Assembly: GCA_030041195.1 (NCBI GenBank)
Contig: JASHOI010000234.1
Coordinates: 1 to 37,278, forward strand
Source of the DNA: Streptosporangiaceae bacterium
GTDB lineage: Bacteria; Actinomycetota; Actinomycetes; Streptosporangiales; Streptosporangiaceae
Length of the DNA: 37,278 nt
Direction: 5' to 3'
Under the pieces are notes generated by a model that saw only the letters and a list, made by a program, of their open reading frames with translations, made no database searches and was not told the origin of the DNA. Shown piece after piece: positions 26,068-32,981 of the stretch (position 1 is the first letter of the stretch; the number at the start of each line of letters is the position of its first letter). The translations under genes and the position numbers were made by a program.

Positions 26068-27099
26068 CTAATCGCGTCCCCCGCTCAGGTGCGCAAACGG
26101 GCCGACGGTCACGCCGGCTCCGATCATCGCTGATTCGCAGACCGAGGTGACCACGGTGGCGCCAGCGCCGACCGTGGTGTCCCGCAGCATGCACCCCGGC
26201 CCGATCCGGGCCCCGGCCGCGACCGTGGTGCTGCCTTCCAGCTGGGTAGACGGGCCGATGTAGACGCCGGGCTCGAGCGTGACGTCCACATCGATCCAGG
26301 TGCTCGCGGGGTCGACGATCGTCACCCCGGCCCGCATCCAGTCGCCGAGCAGCCGCTCGTTCAGCACCCGGCGCGCCCAGGCGAGCTGCGCCTGGTCGTT
26401 CACGCCCAGGACCTCCTGAGGATCGGCGCACGCGGCCGTCGCCACCGGGTACCCGTCGCCGCGCAGGATCGACACGACGTCGGTGAGGTATTCCTCGCCC
26501 TTCGCGTTGTCGGTCGGCACCCGCTTCACGGTGTCGGCCAGCAGATCCCCGTCGAACGCGTACATGCCGGAGTTGATCTCGGTGATCGCGCGCTGCTGCG
26601 GGCTGGCGTCGGCTTCCTCGACGATGCCGGTGAACGCGCCGCCGGAGTCCCTGATGATCCGGCCGTAACCCTTCGGCTCGTCCAGCCGCGCGGTGAGCAC
26701 GGTGACCGCGGCTTCCTGCGTCCGGTGCGCCGCGACCAGGTCGCTCAGCGTGCTGCCGCGCAGCAGCGGGGTGTCGGCGTAGGTCACGACCACGGTGCCG
26801 TGGATCAGGCCGAGGGCCTCGATCACCACGCGCACCGCATGACCGGTGCCGCCGCGCCGGTCCTGGACGACGATCTCGGCTTCGGACGCGTGCTCGGCCA
26901 GGTGGGCGGTGACCTTGTCCCGGCCGTGCCCCGTCACAACGATCAGCCGGCCCGGATCAAGCTCCCGGGACGCGGCTATGACATGGCCGAGCATGCTCCG
27001 GCCGCACACCTGGTTCAGAACCTTGGGCGTCTGGTTCTTCATTCGGGTGCCCTCACCCGCCGCAAGGATGATCACGGCGGCCGGACCGCTGAGGCTCAC
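26068..27099 (-). CDS. glmU: GlmU-like UDP-GlcNAc pyrophosphorylase lacking the acetyltransferase active region
   Basis: 343 aa from the GTG at 27099 (VSLSGPAAVIILAAGEGTRMK). The N-terminal uridyltransferase domain is complete: LAAGEGTRMKNQTPKVLN, QDRRGGTGHAV, TYADTPLL, KGYGRI, EINSGMYAF and the VNDQAQL Asn. The left-handed beta-helix begins normally (MRAGVTIVDPASTWIDVDVTLEPGVYIG ... GAGVTVGPFAHL) and then ends in SGGRD-stop. Full GlmU (~456 aa in E. coli) continues from this point as LRPG and carries every acetyltransferase residue (Arg333, Lys351, His363, Tyr366, Asn377, Lys392 in E. coli numbering). None is present, and prs starts 16 nt later, so the missing ~110 residues are not in another frame. 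The gene may still make UDP-GlcNAc; glucosamine-1-phosphate acetylation would need another protein. Confidence 0.88.
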   Translation of the reverse strand: MSLSGPAAVIILAAGEGTRMKNQTPKVLNQVCGRSMLGHVIAASRELDPGRLIVVTGHGRDKVTAHLAEHASEAEIVVQDRRGGTGHAVRVVIEALGLIHGTVVVTYADTPLLRGSTLSDLVAAHRTQEAAVTVLTARLDEPKGYGRIIRDSGGAFTGIVEEADASPQQRAITEINSGMYAFDGDLLADTVKRVPTDNAKGEEYLTDVVSILRGDGYPVATAACADPQEVLGVNDQAQLAWARRVLNERLLGDWMRAGVTIVDPASTWIDVDVTLEPGVYIGPSTQLEGSTTVAAGARIGPGCMLRDTTVGAGATVVTSVCESAMIGAGVTVGPFAHLSGGRD

Positions 27100-27345
27100 T
27101 CGAGTCGGCTCCTCGGTATCGCTGCAGGCACCCGGCCTGATAGCCGCTGGTGCCTTCCCCCTGGGACAGTTCACGCTCCCGACTCTCGCAGGATACCGCC
27201 AGGCCGCCCGGCACGGCCCGGCATGGGCTCATCTGTGTGCTCTGCCGCCTTCCCGCCGACATCCGCTGGCAGAGCTGGGCAATCCGCACTCGGCGTCGGC
27301 CTCCGCCATCGCCATTTTGTCAGAGGCTAGATTTAATATTCGAAT

Positions 27346-28233
27346 ATGATCAAAAAAGCTGCATTCATTCAGTTACGAGAGCAGGCCATTGCACTCCGCC
27401 GCGCCGGCAAGTCGCGCCGCGAGATCAAAGAACTGCTGGCCATCACCAGCAACTGGACCTTGAACGAGGCGCTGCGGGGCGAGCCGCCCCAGCCGTGGAC
27501 CTGGCGCCCCAACGCCAAGGACGACCTCCGGGCCAGGGCCAGGGACCTGCGCGAACAGGGCCTTGACTACGAGGAAATCGTCGCCGAACTCGGGGTATCC
27601 AAGAGCTCCGTCTCACTTTGGGTCAGGGACCTGCCCCGCCCGGCGGGCCTGAGCTACGAGGAATGCCGCAAGCGGTCCGCCGAGGGCGCCCGACGGTACT
27701 GGGCTGCCAAAGGCCCCCTCCGCGAGGCCGAGCGGCAGGCCGTCTCTGCTGCGGCGGCAGCCCAAATCGGCCGCCTCAACGAGCGCGAGATCCTGATCGC
27801 GGGGGCGATCGCCTACTGGTGCGAAGGTGTTAAGAACAAGCCGTATCGCCGCCATGACCGAGTGAACTTCATCAACAGTGACCCCATGCTGATCCGGTTC
27901 TTCATGAAGTTCCTGACTGCCGCTGGCGTCGGACTCGACCATCTGATCTTCCGTGTCTACATCCACGAAGACGCCGATGCCGAAGCGGCTCAACAATTCT
28001 GGCTTGGCATAACCAAAGCTCACCCAGCTCAGTTCCGACACCCGACACTCAAGCGGCACAACCCGAAGACGGTGCGGAAGAACACCGGCAGCGACTACCA
28101 CGGCTGCCTGCGGGTCGACGTCCGGCGCAGCAGCGGCCTGTACCGGCAGATTGAGGGCTGGGCCGCAGCCGCCATGGCAGGAACTGCGGCTTGGGACGAA
28201 TCCGCCACGAGGAGACCTCAAGCCTCGGCCTGA
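27346..28233 (+). CDS. HTH protein with LAGLIDADG-like C-terminal region, function unknown
   Basis: 295 aa. The N-terminal part has two helix-turn-helix-like segments; the clearest is GLDYEEIVAELGVSKSSVSLWVRDLP (about 70-95). The C-terminal half starts with ILIAGAIAYWCEGVKNKP, continues with VNFINSDPMLIRFFMKFLTAAGV and HEDADAEAAQQFWLGIT, and ends with LKRHNPKTVRKNTGSDYHGCLRVDV. The AG-x-I...EG helix followed by F-x-S-x-D resembles a single LAGLIDADG motif and its sheet; this is my inference. Start ATG 27346 has no ribosome-binding site; the 15 bases before it are AT-rich (TTTAATATTCGAAT), consistent with a leaderless message. It lies between glmU and tRNA-Gln. GC content is lower than its neighbours. 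Confidence 0.7.
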   Translation: MIKKAAFIQLREQAIALRRAGKSRREIKELLAITSNWTLNEALRGEPPQPWTWRPNAKDDLRARARDLREQGLDYEEIVAELGVSKSSVSLWVRDLPRPAGLSYEECRKRSAEGARRYWAAKGPLREAERQAVSAAAAAQIGRLNEREILIAGAIAYWCEGVKNKPYRRHDRVNFINSDPMLIRFFMKFLTAAGVGLDHLIFRVYIHEDADAEAAQQFWLGITKAHPAQFRHPTLKRHNPKTVRKNTGSDYHGCLRVDVRRSSGLYRQIEGWAAAAMAGTAAWDESATRRPQASA

Positions 28234-28286
28234 CTGTCGGTATCGTGGATCTGCATCTTGCGGCAGGCTGAGGTCTGTCGCGTCGC

Positions 28287-28359
28287 TCCGGCGTGGGGTA
28301 ATTGGCAACCCACCGGTCCTTGGAACCGGGCACTGCTGGTTCGAATCCAGCCGCCGGAA
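28287..28359 (+). tRNA. tRNA-Gln (anticodon UUG) with C at position 33; genomic CCA follows
   Basis: A complete 73-nt cloverleaf. Acceptor TCCGGCG/CGCCGGA; D arm GGGT/ACCC with loop AATTGGCA; anticodon stem CCGGT/ACCGG with loop CCTTGGA; variable GCACT; T arm GCTGG/CCAGC with loop TTCGAAT; discriminator A, then CCA at 28360-28362. All stems pair perfectly. The 7-base loop puts TTG at positions 34-36 (28320-28322). Position 33, almost always U, is C (28319). An anticodon TGG (Pro) reading would restore U33 but breaks the anticodon stem. glmU lies about 1.2 kb away on the opposite strand. Confidence 0.88.
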
Positions 28360-28362
28360 CCA

Positions 28363-28797
28363 CCCGGTTCGCGTGACCCGAGGCGCGGACACTTGGACCG
28401 CGGATCATGATCAAGTCCGGCAGGTGCCTGCCGGTCAATGATTCGTCGCTCTACGTTAAAGTACGCTGACGTCTGGTATACGGGCGCCGCAGAGTCGGCC
28501 AGCTGATCCATGCCGGACAGTTGAATAGCCCCGCAAGCCATGATCAGATCCGCATATTGATCGCCTGCGAGGCCAGCGGCCGCATGAACGCCCCGGATCC
28601 GGGTAAGGCGGTCGGACGTCGAGCCACCTCCGGGCGTGAGCTTTACCACAAGTTCAGAAAAATGTTGGCCCAGGGACTTGCACAACCTACGGTAGCGTAG
28701 CTTACGGTTACGTAAGCGTATTTGCATTGCCCCAGACCCGGTATGTGCGGAGCGCTCAGCAACTGGCCGCAACCTCCAACCGCCGAGCGAGGACTCC
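28363..28797. other. 435-bp region between tRNA-Gln and the desaturase gene
   Basis: No supportable gene on either strand. Frames open here show no recognisable motif. The distal part (28640-28730) is AT-richer and holds the two tandem palindromes at 28687-28717, so the desaturase promoter is probably there. A further 80 bases between the operator and the ATG show AGCGAGGA as a possible ribosome-binding site. Confidence 0.45.
28687..28717. promoter_or_regulatory. Two tandem palindromic operator-like sites before the desaturase gene
   Basis: Site 1 is CTACG-GTAG-CGTAG (28687-28700); site 2 is GCTTACG-GTTA-CGTAAGC (28700-28717), a perfect 7-bp inverted repeat with a 4-bp spacer. Aligned, both fit YTACGGTWRCGTAR with starts 15 bp apart (28687 and 28702). 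They are 80-110 nt before the desaturase ATG. The TetR gene cotranscribed with the desaturase is the obvious candidate to bind them. Confidence 0.7.
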
Positions 28798-29895
28798 ATG
28801 GCCACTTCCGCAGACACCACCGCGGCAACTTCCGCAGACACCACTGCGGCAGCCGTCACCACCCTGGCACCGCCGCAGCCGCCCGAGGCGGCGCCCATCG
28901 CAGCATCCAGCGCAGCTCCCACCGAGCGGCCGGCCACCCTGCCGGAAATCGAACCGGAGCCGAGCGGCACCCTCGAGCGAATCCTCGTCGGCGTGTTCGT
29001 CGGCGTGCCGATGCTCGCCCTCCTCGCGGCCGCCCCGCTGGCCTGGGGGTGGGGCCTCACCTGGCACGCCGTCGTGATCGCGGTGGTGTTCTACGAGATC
29101 TCCGGGCTCGGCATCAGCATGGGCTTCCATCGCTACTTCACCCACGGGTCGTTCAAGGCAAACCGCCCGTTCAAGATCGCGCTCGCCGTGGCCGGCACGC
29201 TGGCGCTCGAGGGGCCGCTGCTCACCTGGGTGGCCGACCATCGCAGGCATCACAAGTACAGCGACCGCGAGGGCGACCCGCACTCGCCGTGGCGGTATGG
29301 CACCGACTGGAAGGCGCTGACCAAGGGACTGGGCTACGCCCACATGGGCTGGATGTTCGACCCCAACAAGACCTCGCAGGAAAAGTTCTGCCCGGACTGG
29401 CTGGCCGACGACGACATCCGGAAGATCTCCAAGTCGTTCCCGCCGCTGGTCGCGGTGTCGCTGCTGGCGCCCGCGCTGATCGGCGGGCTGTGGTCGATGT
29501 CGTGGCAGGGCGCGCTGATCGCGTTCTTCTGGGCCAGCCTGGTGAGGGTCGCCTTCCTGCACCACGTGACCTGGTCGATCAACTCGATCTGCCACACGTT
29601 CGGCAAGGAAGAGTTCGAGGTCAGGGACAAGTCGCGGAACGTGAACTGGCTGGCGATCCTGTCGTTCGGCGAGTCCTGGCACAACCTGCACCACGCCGAC
29701 CCGACCTGCGCCAGGCACGGGGTGCTGCGCGGGCAGATCGACATCGCCGCCCGGCTGATCTGGGTGGCCGAGAAGCTCGGCTGGGTCTACGACGTCCGCT
29801 GGCCGGACGAGGCCCGGCTGACCGGCAAGCAGACCGGCAGATCCAGGAAGCTGGGCTCGATGACCAAGCGGGCCGTGACCCGCGCCGTTGGCTGA
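28798..29895 (+). CDS. Acyl-CoA delta-9 fatty acid desaturase
   Basis: Di-iron membrane desaturase of 365 aa. The three histidine boxes are GFHRYFTHGSFK (about 115-126), ADHRRHHKYSD (about 145-155) and the C-terminal SWHNLHHADP, the stearoyl-CoA desaturase pattern. Four hydrophobic helices are present, at about 63-85, 90-108, 123-140 and 215-255. The first 60 residues are a low-complexity Ala/Thr/Pro tail beginning with a near-exact duplication (ATSADTTA twice, from a 24-bp repeat). It is followed after 28 nt by a TetR gene and then a MarR gene on the same strand. The pair of palindromes upstream suggests lipid-responsive repression. Confidence 0.93.
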   Translation: MATSADTTAATSADTTAAAVTTLAPPQPPEAAPIAASSAAPTERPATLPEIEPEPSGTLERILVGVFVGVPMLALLAAAPLAWGWGLTWHAVVIAVVFYEISGLGISMGFHRYFTHGSFKANRPFKIALAVAGTLALEGPLLTWVADHRRHHKYSDREGDPHSPWRYGTDWKALTKGLGYAHMGWMFDPNKTSQEKFCPDWLADDDIRKISKSFPPLVAVSLLAPALIGGLWSMSWQGALIAFFWASLVRVAFLHHVTWSINSICHTFGKEEFEVRDKSRNVNWLAILSFGESWHNLHHADPTCARHGVLRGQIDIAARLIWVAEKLGWVYDVRWPDEARLTGKQTGRSRKLGSMTKRAVTRAVG

Positions 29896-29923
29896 CCAGC
29901 CGGCCGGTTGACATGATGGGGCC

Positions 29924-30619
29924 GTGACTAGCCAGCCCCCCTCCGGGTCGGGTCGCAGGAGAATGACCGGCAAGGAGCGCCGCGAGCAGCTACTTGACAT
30001 CGGCCGTCGGCTGTTCGCCGAGCGCGGCCTGGACGGGACGTCGATCGAGGAGATCGCCGCCAGGGCCGACGTCTCCAAGCCCGTCGTCTACGAGCACTTC
30101 GGCGGGAAGGAAGGGCTGTATGCGGTCGTGGTCGACCGCGAGGTCGAGCGGTTCATCGCGATGGCGACCCGGCTGCTCGGCGGCGAGGACACCATGCCCA
30201 AGTTCGAGGTCGCGGCCGTCGAACTGCTCAGGTACATCGAGGACAACTCGGACGGCTTCCGGATCCTGGTGCGCGACTCGAGCCCGTCGTCCGGGTCCGG
30301 AACCTTCGCCAGCCTGATCAGCGACATCGCCAGCCAGGTCGAGTACATCCTCGGCGACGTGCTCAAGGAGCGGGGCTACGACCCGAAGCTCGCTCCGCTG
30401 TACGCGCAGATGCTCGTCGGGATGGTCGTGTTCACCGGCCAGTGGTGGCTGGATGCGCGCAAGCCGGAACTCGAGGAGGTTGCCGCGCACCTGGTGAACC
30501 TGGCCTGGAACGGGCTTTCCGAGCTGGATCCCAAGCCCCAGCTGTCCCCGGAGGCCACGCGGCGGCTGCGCGAGAGCGAGAACGGCGCCCAGCCAGAAAA
30601 TCTTGACGTCAAGAGATAG
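29924..30619 (+). CDS. TetR-family transcriptional regulator (desaturase operon)
   Basis: 231 aa from the GTG at 29924 (VTSQPPSGSGRRR). The N-terminal HTH runs ERREQLLDIGRRLFAERGLDGTSIEEIAARADVSKPVVYEHFGGKEGLY, the TetR consensus. The ligand domain (~70-210) is helical and includes FRILVRDSSPSSGSGTFASL. An acidic tail follows. It starts 28 nt after the desaturase stop and ends 9 nt before the MarR gene, so all three are probably one transcript. By position it is the likely repressor acting on the two palindromes at 28687-28717 in response to an acyl-CoA or fatty acid. This is inference from context. Confidence 0.88.
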   Translation: MTSQPPSGSGRRRMTGKERREQLLDIGRRLFAERGLDGTSIEEIAARADVSKPVVYEHFGGKEGLYAVVVDREVERFIAMATRLLGGEDTMPKFEVAAVELLRYIEDNSDGFRILVRDSSPSSGSGTFASLISDIASQVEYILGDVLKERGYDPKLAPLYAQMLVGMVVFTGQWWLDARKPELEEVAAHLVNLAWNGLSELDPKPQLSPEATRRLRESENGAQPENLDVKR

Positions 30620-30628
30620 ACTGGCGGG

Positions 30629-31183
30629 ATGGGGCCAGGACCGCGGGAGCCGCACGGCGAGGGTGACCTGCGGGACGAGGTCGACGAGCTGGTCGCGCGC
30701 TGGCGGACCGAGCGCCCGGACCTCGATGTCGAGCCGCTGCAGGTGCTCAGCCGGGTGTCCCGGCTGGCCAAGCACCTGGACCGGGCGCGAACGGCGGCGT
30801 TCGCCTCGCACGGCCTGCAGGCCTGGGAGTTCGACGTCCTTTCCGCGCTGCGCAGGCAGGGCCCGCCCTACCAGCTCAGCCCGGGCGCGCTGCTGCACGC
30901 CACGCTGGTGACCTCGGGCACGATGACGAACCGGATCGACCGCCTGGCCGAGGCCGGGCTCGTGAGCAGGCAGCCCGACCCGCAAGATAAGCGCGGCGTG
31001 CTGGTGACGCTGACCGCGCCCGGCCGGGCCGCGGTGGACGCGGCCCTCGAGGACCTGCTGCGCAGCGAGCGCGAGCTGCTGACCGGCCTCGATCGCGCTC
31101 AGCGGCGCGAGCTCGCGGCGCTGCTGCGGATCCTGCTCGCGCCGTTCGACGCGGGCCGGTCCGCCGACGCTCCCCGCTCATGA
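30629..31183 (+). CDS. MarR-family transcriptional regulator
   Basis: 184 aa, ATG at 30629, 9 nt after the TetR stop. It has the winged-helix core LQAWEFDVLSALRRQGPPYQLSPGALLHATLVTSGTMTNRIDRLAEAGLV followed by the wing RQPDPQDKRGVLVTLT, including the DxRG signature in QDKRG. The flanking helices give the dimer interface. It is longer at the N-terminus (~35 residues) than small MarR proteins. The ligand is unknown. It converges with the dehydrogenase at 31238, which could be a target. Confidence 0.87.
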   Translation: MGPGPREPHGEGDLRDEVDELVARWRTERPDLDVEPLQVLSRVSRLAKHLDRARTAAFASHGLQAWEFDVLSALRRQGPPYQLSPGALLHATLVTSGTMTNRIDRLAEAGLVSRQPDPQDKRGVLVTLTAPGRAAVDAALEDLLRSERELLTGLDRAQRRELAALLRILLAPFDAGRSADAPRS

Positions 31184-31237
31184 CCACCACCCTGAACGGG
31201 TAGCCCGTGCCCGGTCCGGCCCACCCCGCGCGATGAG

Positions 31238-32140
31238 CTAGCTCACGTCCAGCACGGCCTTTCCGTTGATACGGCGGGCGAACAGCGCTTCGGCCGCTGC
31301 CGGCGCGTTCTGCCACCCGCCGCGCCATCCGATCTGCGGATCGAGGCTGCCGTCGGCCAGCAACGTGAGCAGATAGGAAAGGTCCGGGCCGAGGCGGTCG
31401 CCGACGAAGAAGGCGTTGAGCCGTCCCTGGCTCATTTTGTGCCGTGTCTCCAGCGAGATCGGCTGGCCGGACGCGCTGCCGATCCACTGGGCGACAGCAC
31501 CCGGAGCCAGCAGCGCGAACGCCTCGGCGAGCTGCGGCCCGGCCACGTTGTCCAGGATCCCGTGCAGCGGCGCCTCGACCCCGTCCAGCCCGGTGACCAC
31601 CTGCCGTGCGCCGAGGCTGGTCAGGCCGGCGGCCCGCGCCGGGCTGCCAACGGACGCGATGACGTGGGCGCCGGCCCGCGCCGCGAGCTGCACGGCGAAG
31701 CGTCCCACGCCCCCGGATGCCCCGGTGATCAGCACCCGGCGGCCGACGATCCCGCCGAGATCCCGCAGCGCCCGCAGCGCGGTCACCGCGGCGACCGGGA
31801 GCGTGCTCGCAGCTCCCAGTTCCACGGATCCGGGGACGACCGCGAGCTCGGCCACGTCCGCCGCTCGCAGCCTGCCCCAGCCCCCGCCCCACCCGAAGGT
31901 CACCACCCGGGCACCGGCCGGTGGCCCGGAGCCGTCGGCGGCGGCGCGAACGACGATCCCGGCCGAGTCCCAGCCGGGCACCGCGCCCGGTGCGTTGCTG
32001 GCGATGTTGCGCAGCTCGCCGTAGTTCAGCGAGATCGCGTCGTTCTGCACCAGCACCTGGCCCGGGCCGGGCACGGGATCTGGGGCGTCGCCAAGCCTGA
32101 GCCCGTGCGGCGCTGACGGATCGTAGACGAGGGACCGCAC
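31238..32140 (-). CDS. MDR-family oxidoreductase, quinone-oxidoreductase type
   Basis: 300-aa medium-chain dehydrogenase/reductase. The N-terminal GroES-like domain begins MRSLVYDPSAPHGLRLGDAPDP. The NAD(P)-binding motif is VLITGASGGVGRFAVQLAARAGAHVI (about 135-160). No zinc-ligand Cys cluster is present, so it belongs with the zinc-free quinone oxidoreductase or enoyl reductase branch. GTG start at 32140 with AAAGGA upstream. It converges with the MarR gene across 54 bp in which no good terminator is seen. The substrate is not inferable. Confidence 0.85.
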   Translation of the reverse strand: MRSLVYDPSAPHGLRLGDAPDPVPGPGQVLVQNDAISLNYGELRNIASNAPGAVPGWDSAGIVVRAAADGSGPPAGARVVTFGWGGGWGRLRAADVAELAVVPGSVELGAASTLPVAAVTALRALRDLGGIVGRRVLITGASGGVGRFAVQLAARAGAHVIASVGSPARAAGLTSLGARQVVTGLDGVEAPLHGILDNVAGPQLAEAFALLAPGAVAQWIGSASGQPISLETRHKMSQGRLNAFFVGDRLGPDLSYLLTLLADGSLDPQIGWRGGWQNAPAAAEALFARRINGKAVLDVS

Positions 32141-32304
32141 GGGGGATCGTCCTTTCTCTGGACCCTGGGCAAGGCGACGTTATCCCGGGCAGGCCATTGC
32201 CGCCTCCGCTGTTTCCCGCCCCTCGCCCACCCCGCGCCCCCGGCACGCGGCCAGCCCGTCGTCCACCGTCATTGTGGCATCGCTCAGCTCGCGATCGGCC
32301 CGCT

Positions 32305-32871
32305 TCACTCGGGCCGTGGTGGCCGGGTGAGAAGCAGGTAGAGAATCAGCGAGTAGCAGGCAACGGCGCCGAACGCGAGCAGGGCCATGATCAGCGAACT
32401 GCTGTTGTTCTGGAAGTCCACGAAGCTCGCACCCTTGAAGCCGGCCTCGATCACCAGCAGCCCGGCGATCACCGACAGGGCACCGATAATCCAGCTCCGC
32501 AGCCGCACGGCGTAGACGGCGACGCCAATCACCAGCACGACGAGCGTGAGCCCGAGCGTGGCGTGGAAGACCAGCATGGGCGCGCCATGGGCGACCGCCC
32601 ACGCGATGCTGTGCGCCGAGCCGCCGAGGTAGTCGGAGAACTTCGGGTTCGCGCCCGGATGGCTGGTGGGGATCGTCACGTAGAGGTTCACGTACATGCC
32701 GACCCCGGCCTGGACGAGGATCACCGCGATCGCACCGAGAACGATGCGCCGAAGGCGCGCCGTCCGCAGCTCGCGGACCCCGGATTTACGCGACGGTGCC
32801 GGGACCTCGCGCCCCCGGGCTGGGCCCCCCCGCAGGGCCTGTGGGCCGCCTGCAGCCTGAGTAGAATCCAT
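32305..32871 (-). CDS. Small four-helix membrane protein, copy 1 of a duplicated module
   Basis: 188 aa, family not recognised. A basic N-terminal tail (~45 residues) is followed by four predicted helices: IVLGAIAVILVQAGVGMYV; MLVFHATLGLTLVVLVIGVAVYAV; IIGALSVIAGLLVIEAGF; and LIMALLAFGAVACYSLILYLLL. The loop after helix 1 is YVTIPTSHPGANPKFSDYLGG and AWAVAHGAPM precedes helix 2. I use the ATG at 32871 because it aligns with the start of the paralogue at 34052; an ATG one codon upstream is possible. No ribosome-binding site is visible and a CATAAT hexamer sits 9 nt upstream, so the message may be leaderless. It is divergent from a TetR gene with a shared inverted repeat. Confidence 0.75.
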   Translation of the reverse strand: MDSTQAAGGPQALRGGPARGREVPAPSRKSGVRELRTARLRRIVLGAIAVILVQAGVGMYVNLYVTIPTSHPGANPKFSDYLGGSAHSIAWAVAHGAPMLVFHATLGLTLVVLVIGVAVYAVRLRSWIIGALSVIAGLLVIEAGFKGASFVDFQNNSSSLIMALLAFGAVACYSLILYLLLTRPPRPE

Positions 32872-32876
32872 CATTG

Positions 32877-32900
32877 GTGAATTATGACAGGCCAATTCAC
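32877..32900. promoter_or_regulatory. Shared operator-like inverted repeat, copy 1
   Basis: GTGAATT (32877-32883) and AATTCAC (32894-32900) are exact inverted arms with a 10-bp spacer, in the gap between the membrane protein gene and the divergent TetR gene. The minus-strand CATAAT (-10-like) overlaps the first arm. The element is conserved upstream of the paralogous membrane gene (34058-34080), supporting function. Confidence 0.65.
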
Positions 32901-32981
32901 GGGTGCTGAAATCCGGGTCCCGACCCGGCGCGGGATGACGGTGCCGACGCGCCATATGACGTTGCCCAGGCTCGGGATCTC

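Noticed and set aside
28287..28359. Reading the tRNA as tRNA-Pro (anticodon UGG), which would restore U33
   Set aside because: It would need an anticodon stem CGGTC/CCGGG, which does not pair. The Gln fold pairs in every stem.
28218..29060. Minus-strand open frame across the tRNA-Gln downstream region and the desaturase start
   Set aside because: It crosses the tRNA and the desaturase N-terminus, has no ribosome-binding site and no recognisable domain.
31184..31237. Terminator between the MarR gene and the MDR oxidoreductase
   Set aside because: Only ACGGG/CCCGT with a 3-nt loop is visible, too weak to call.
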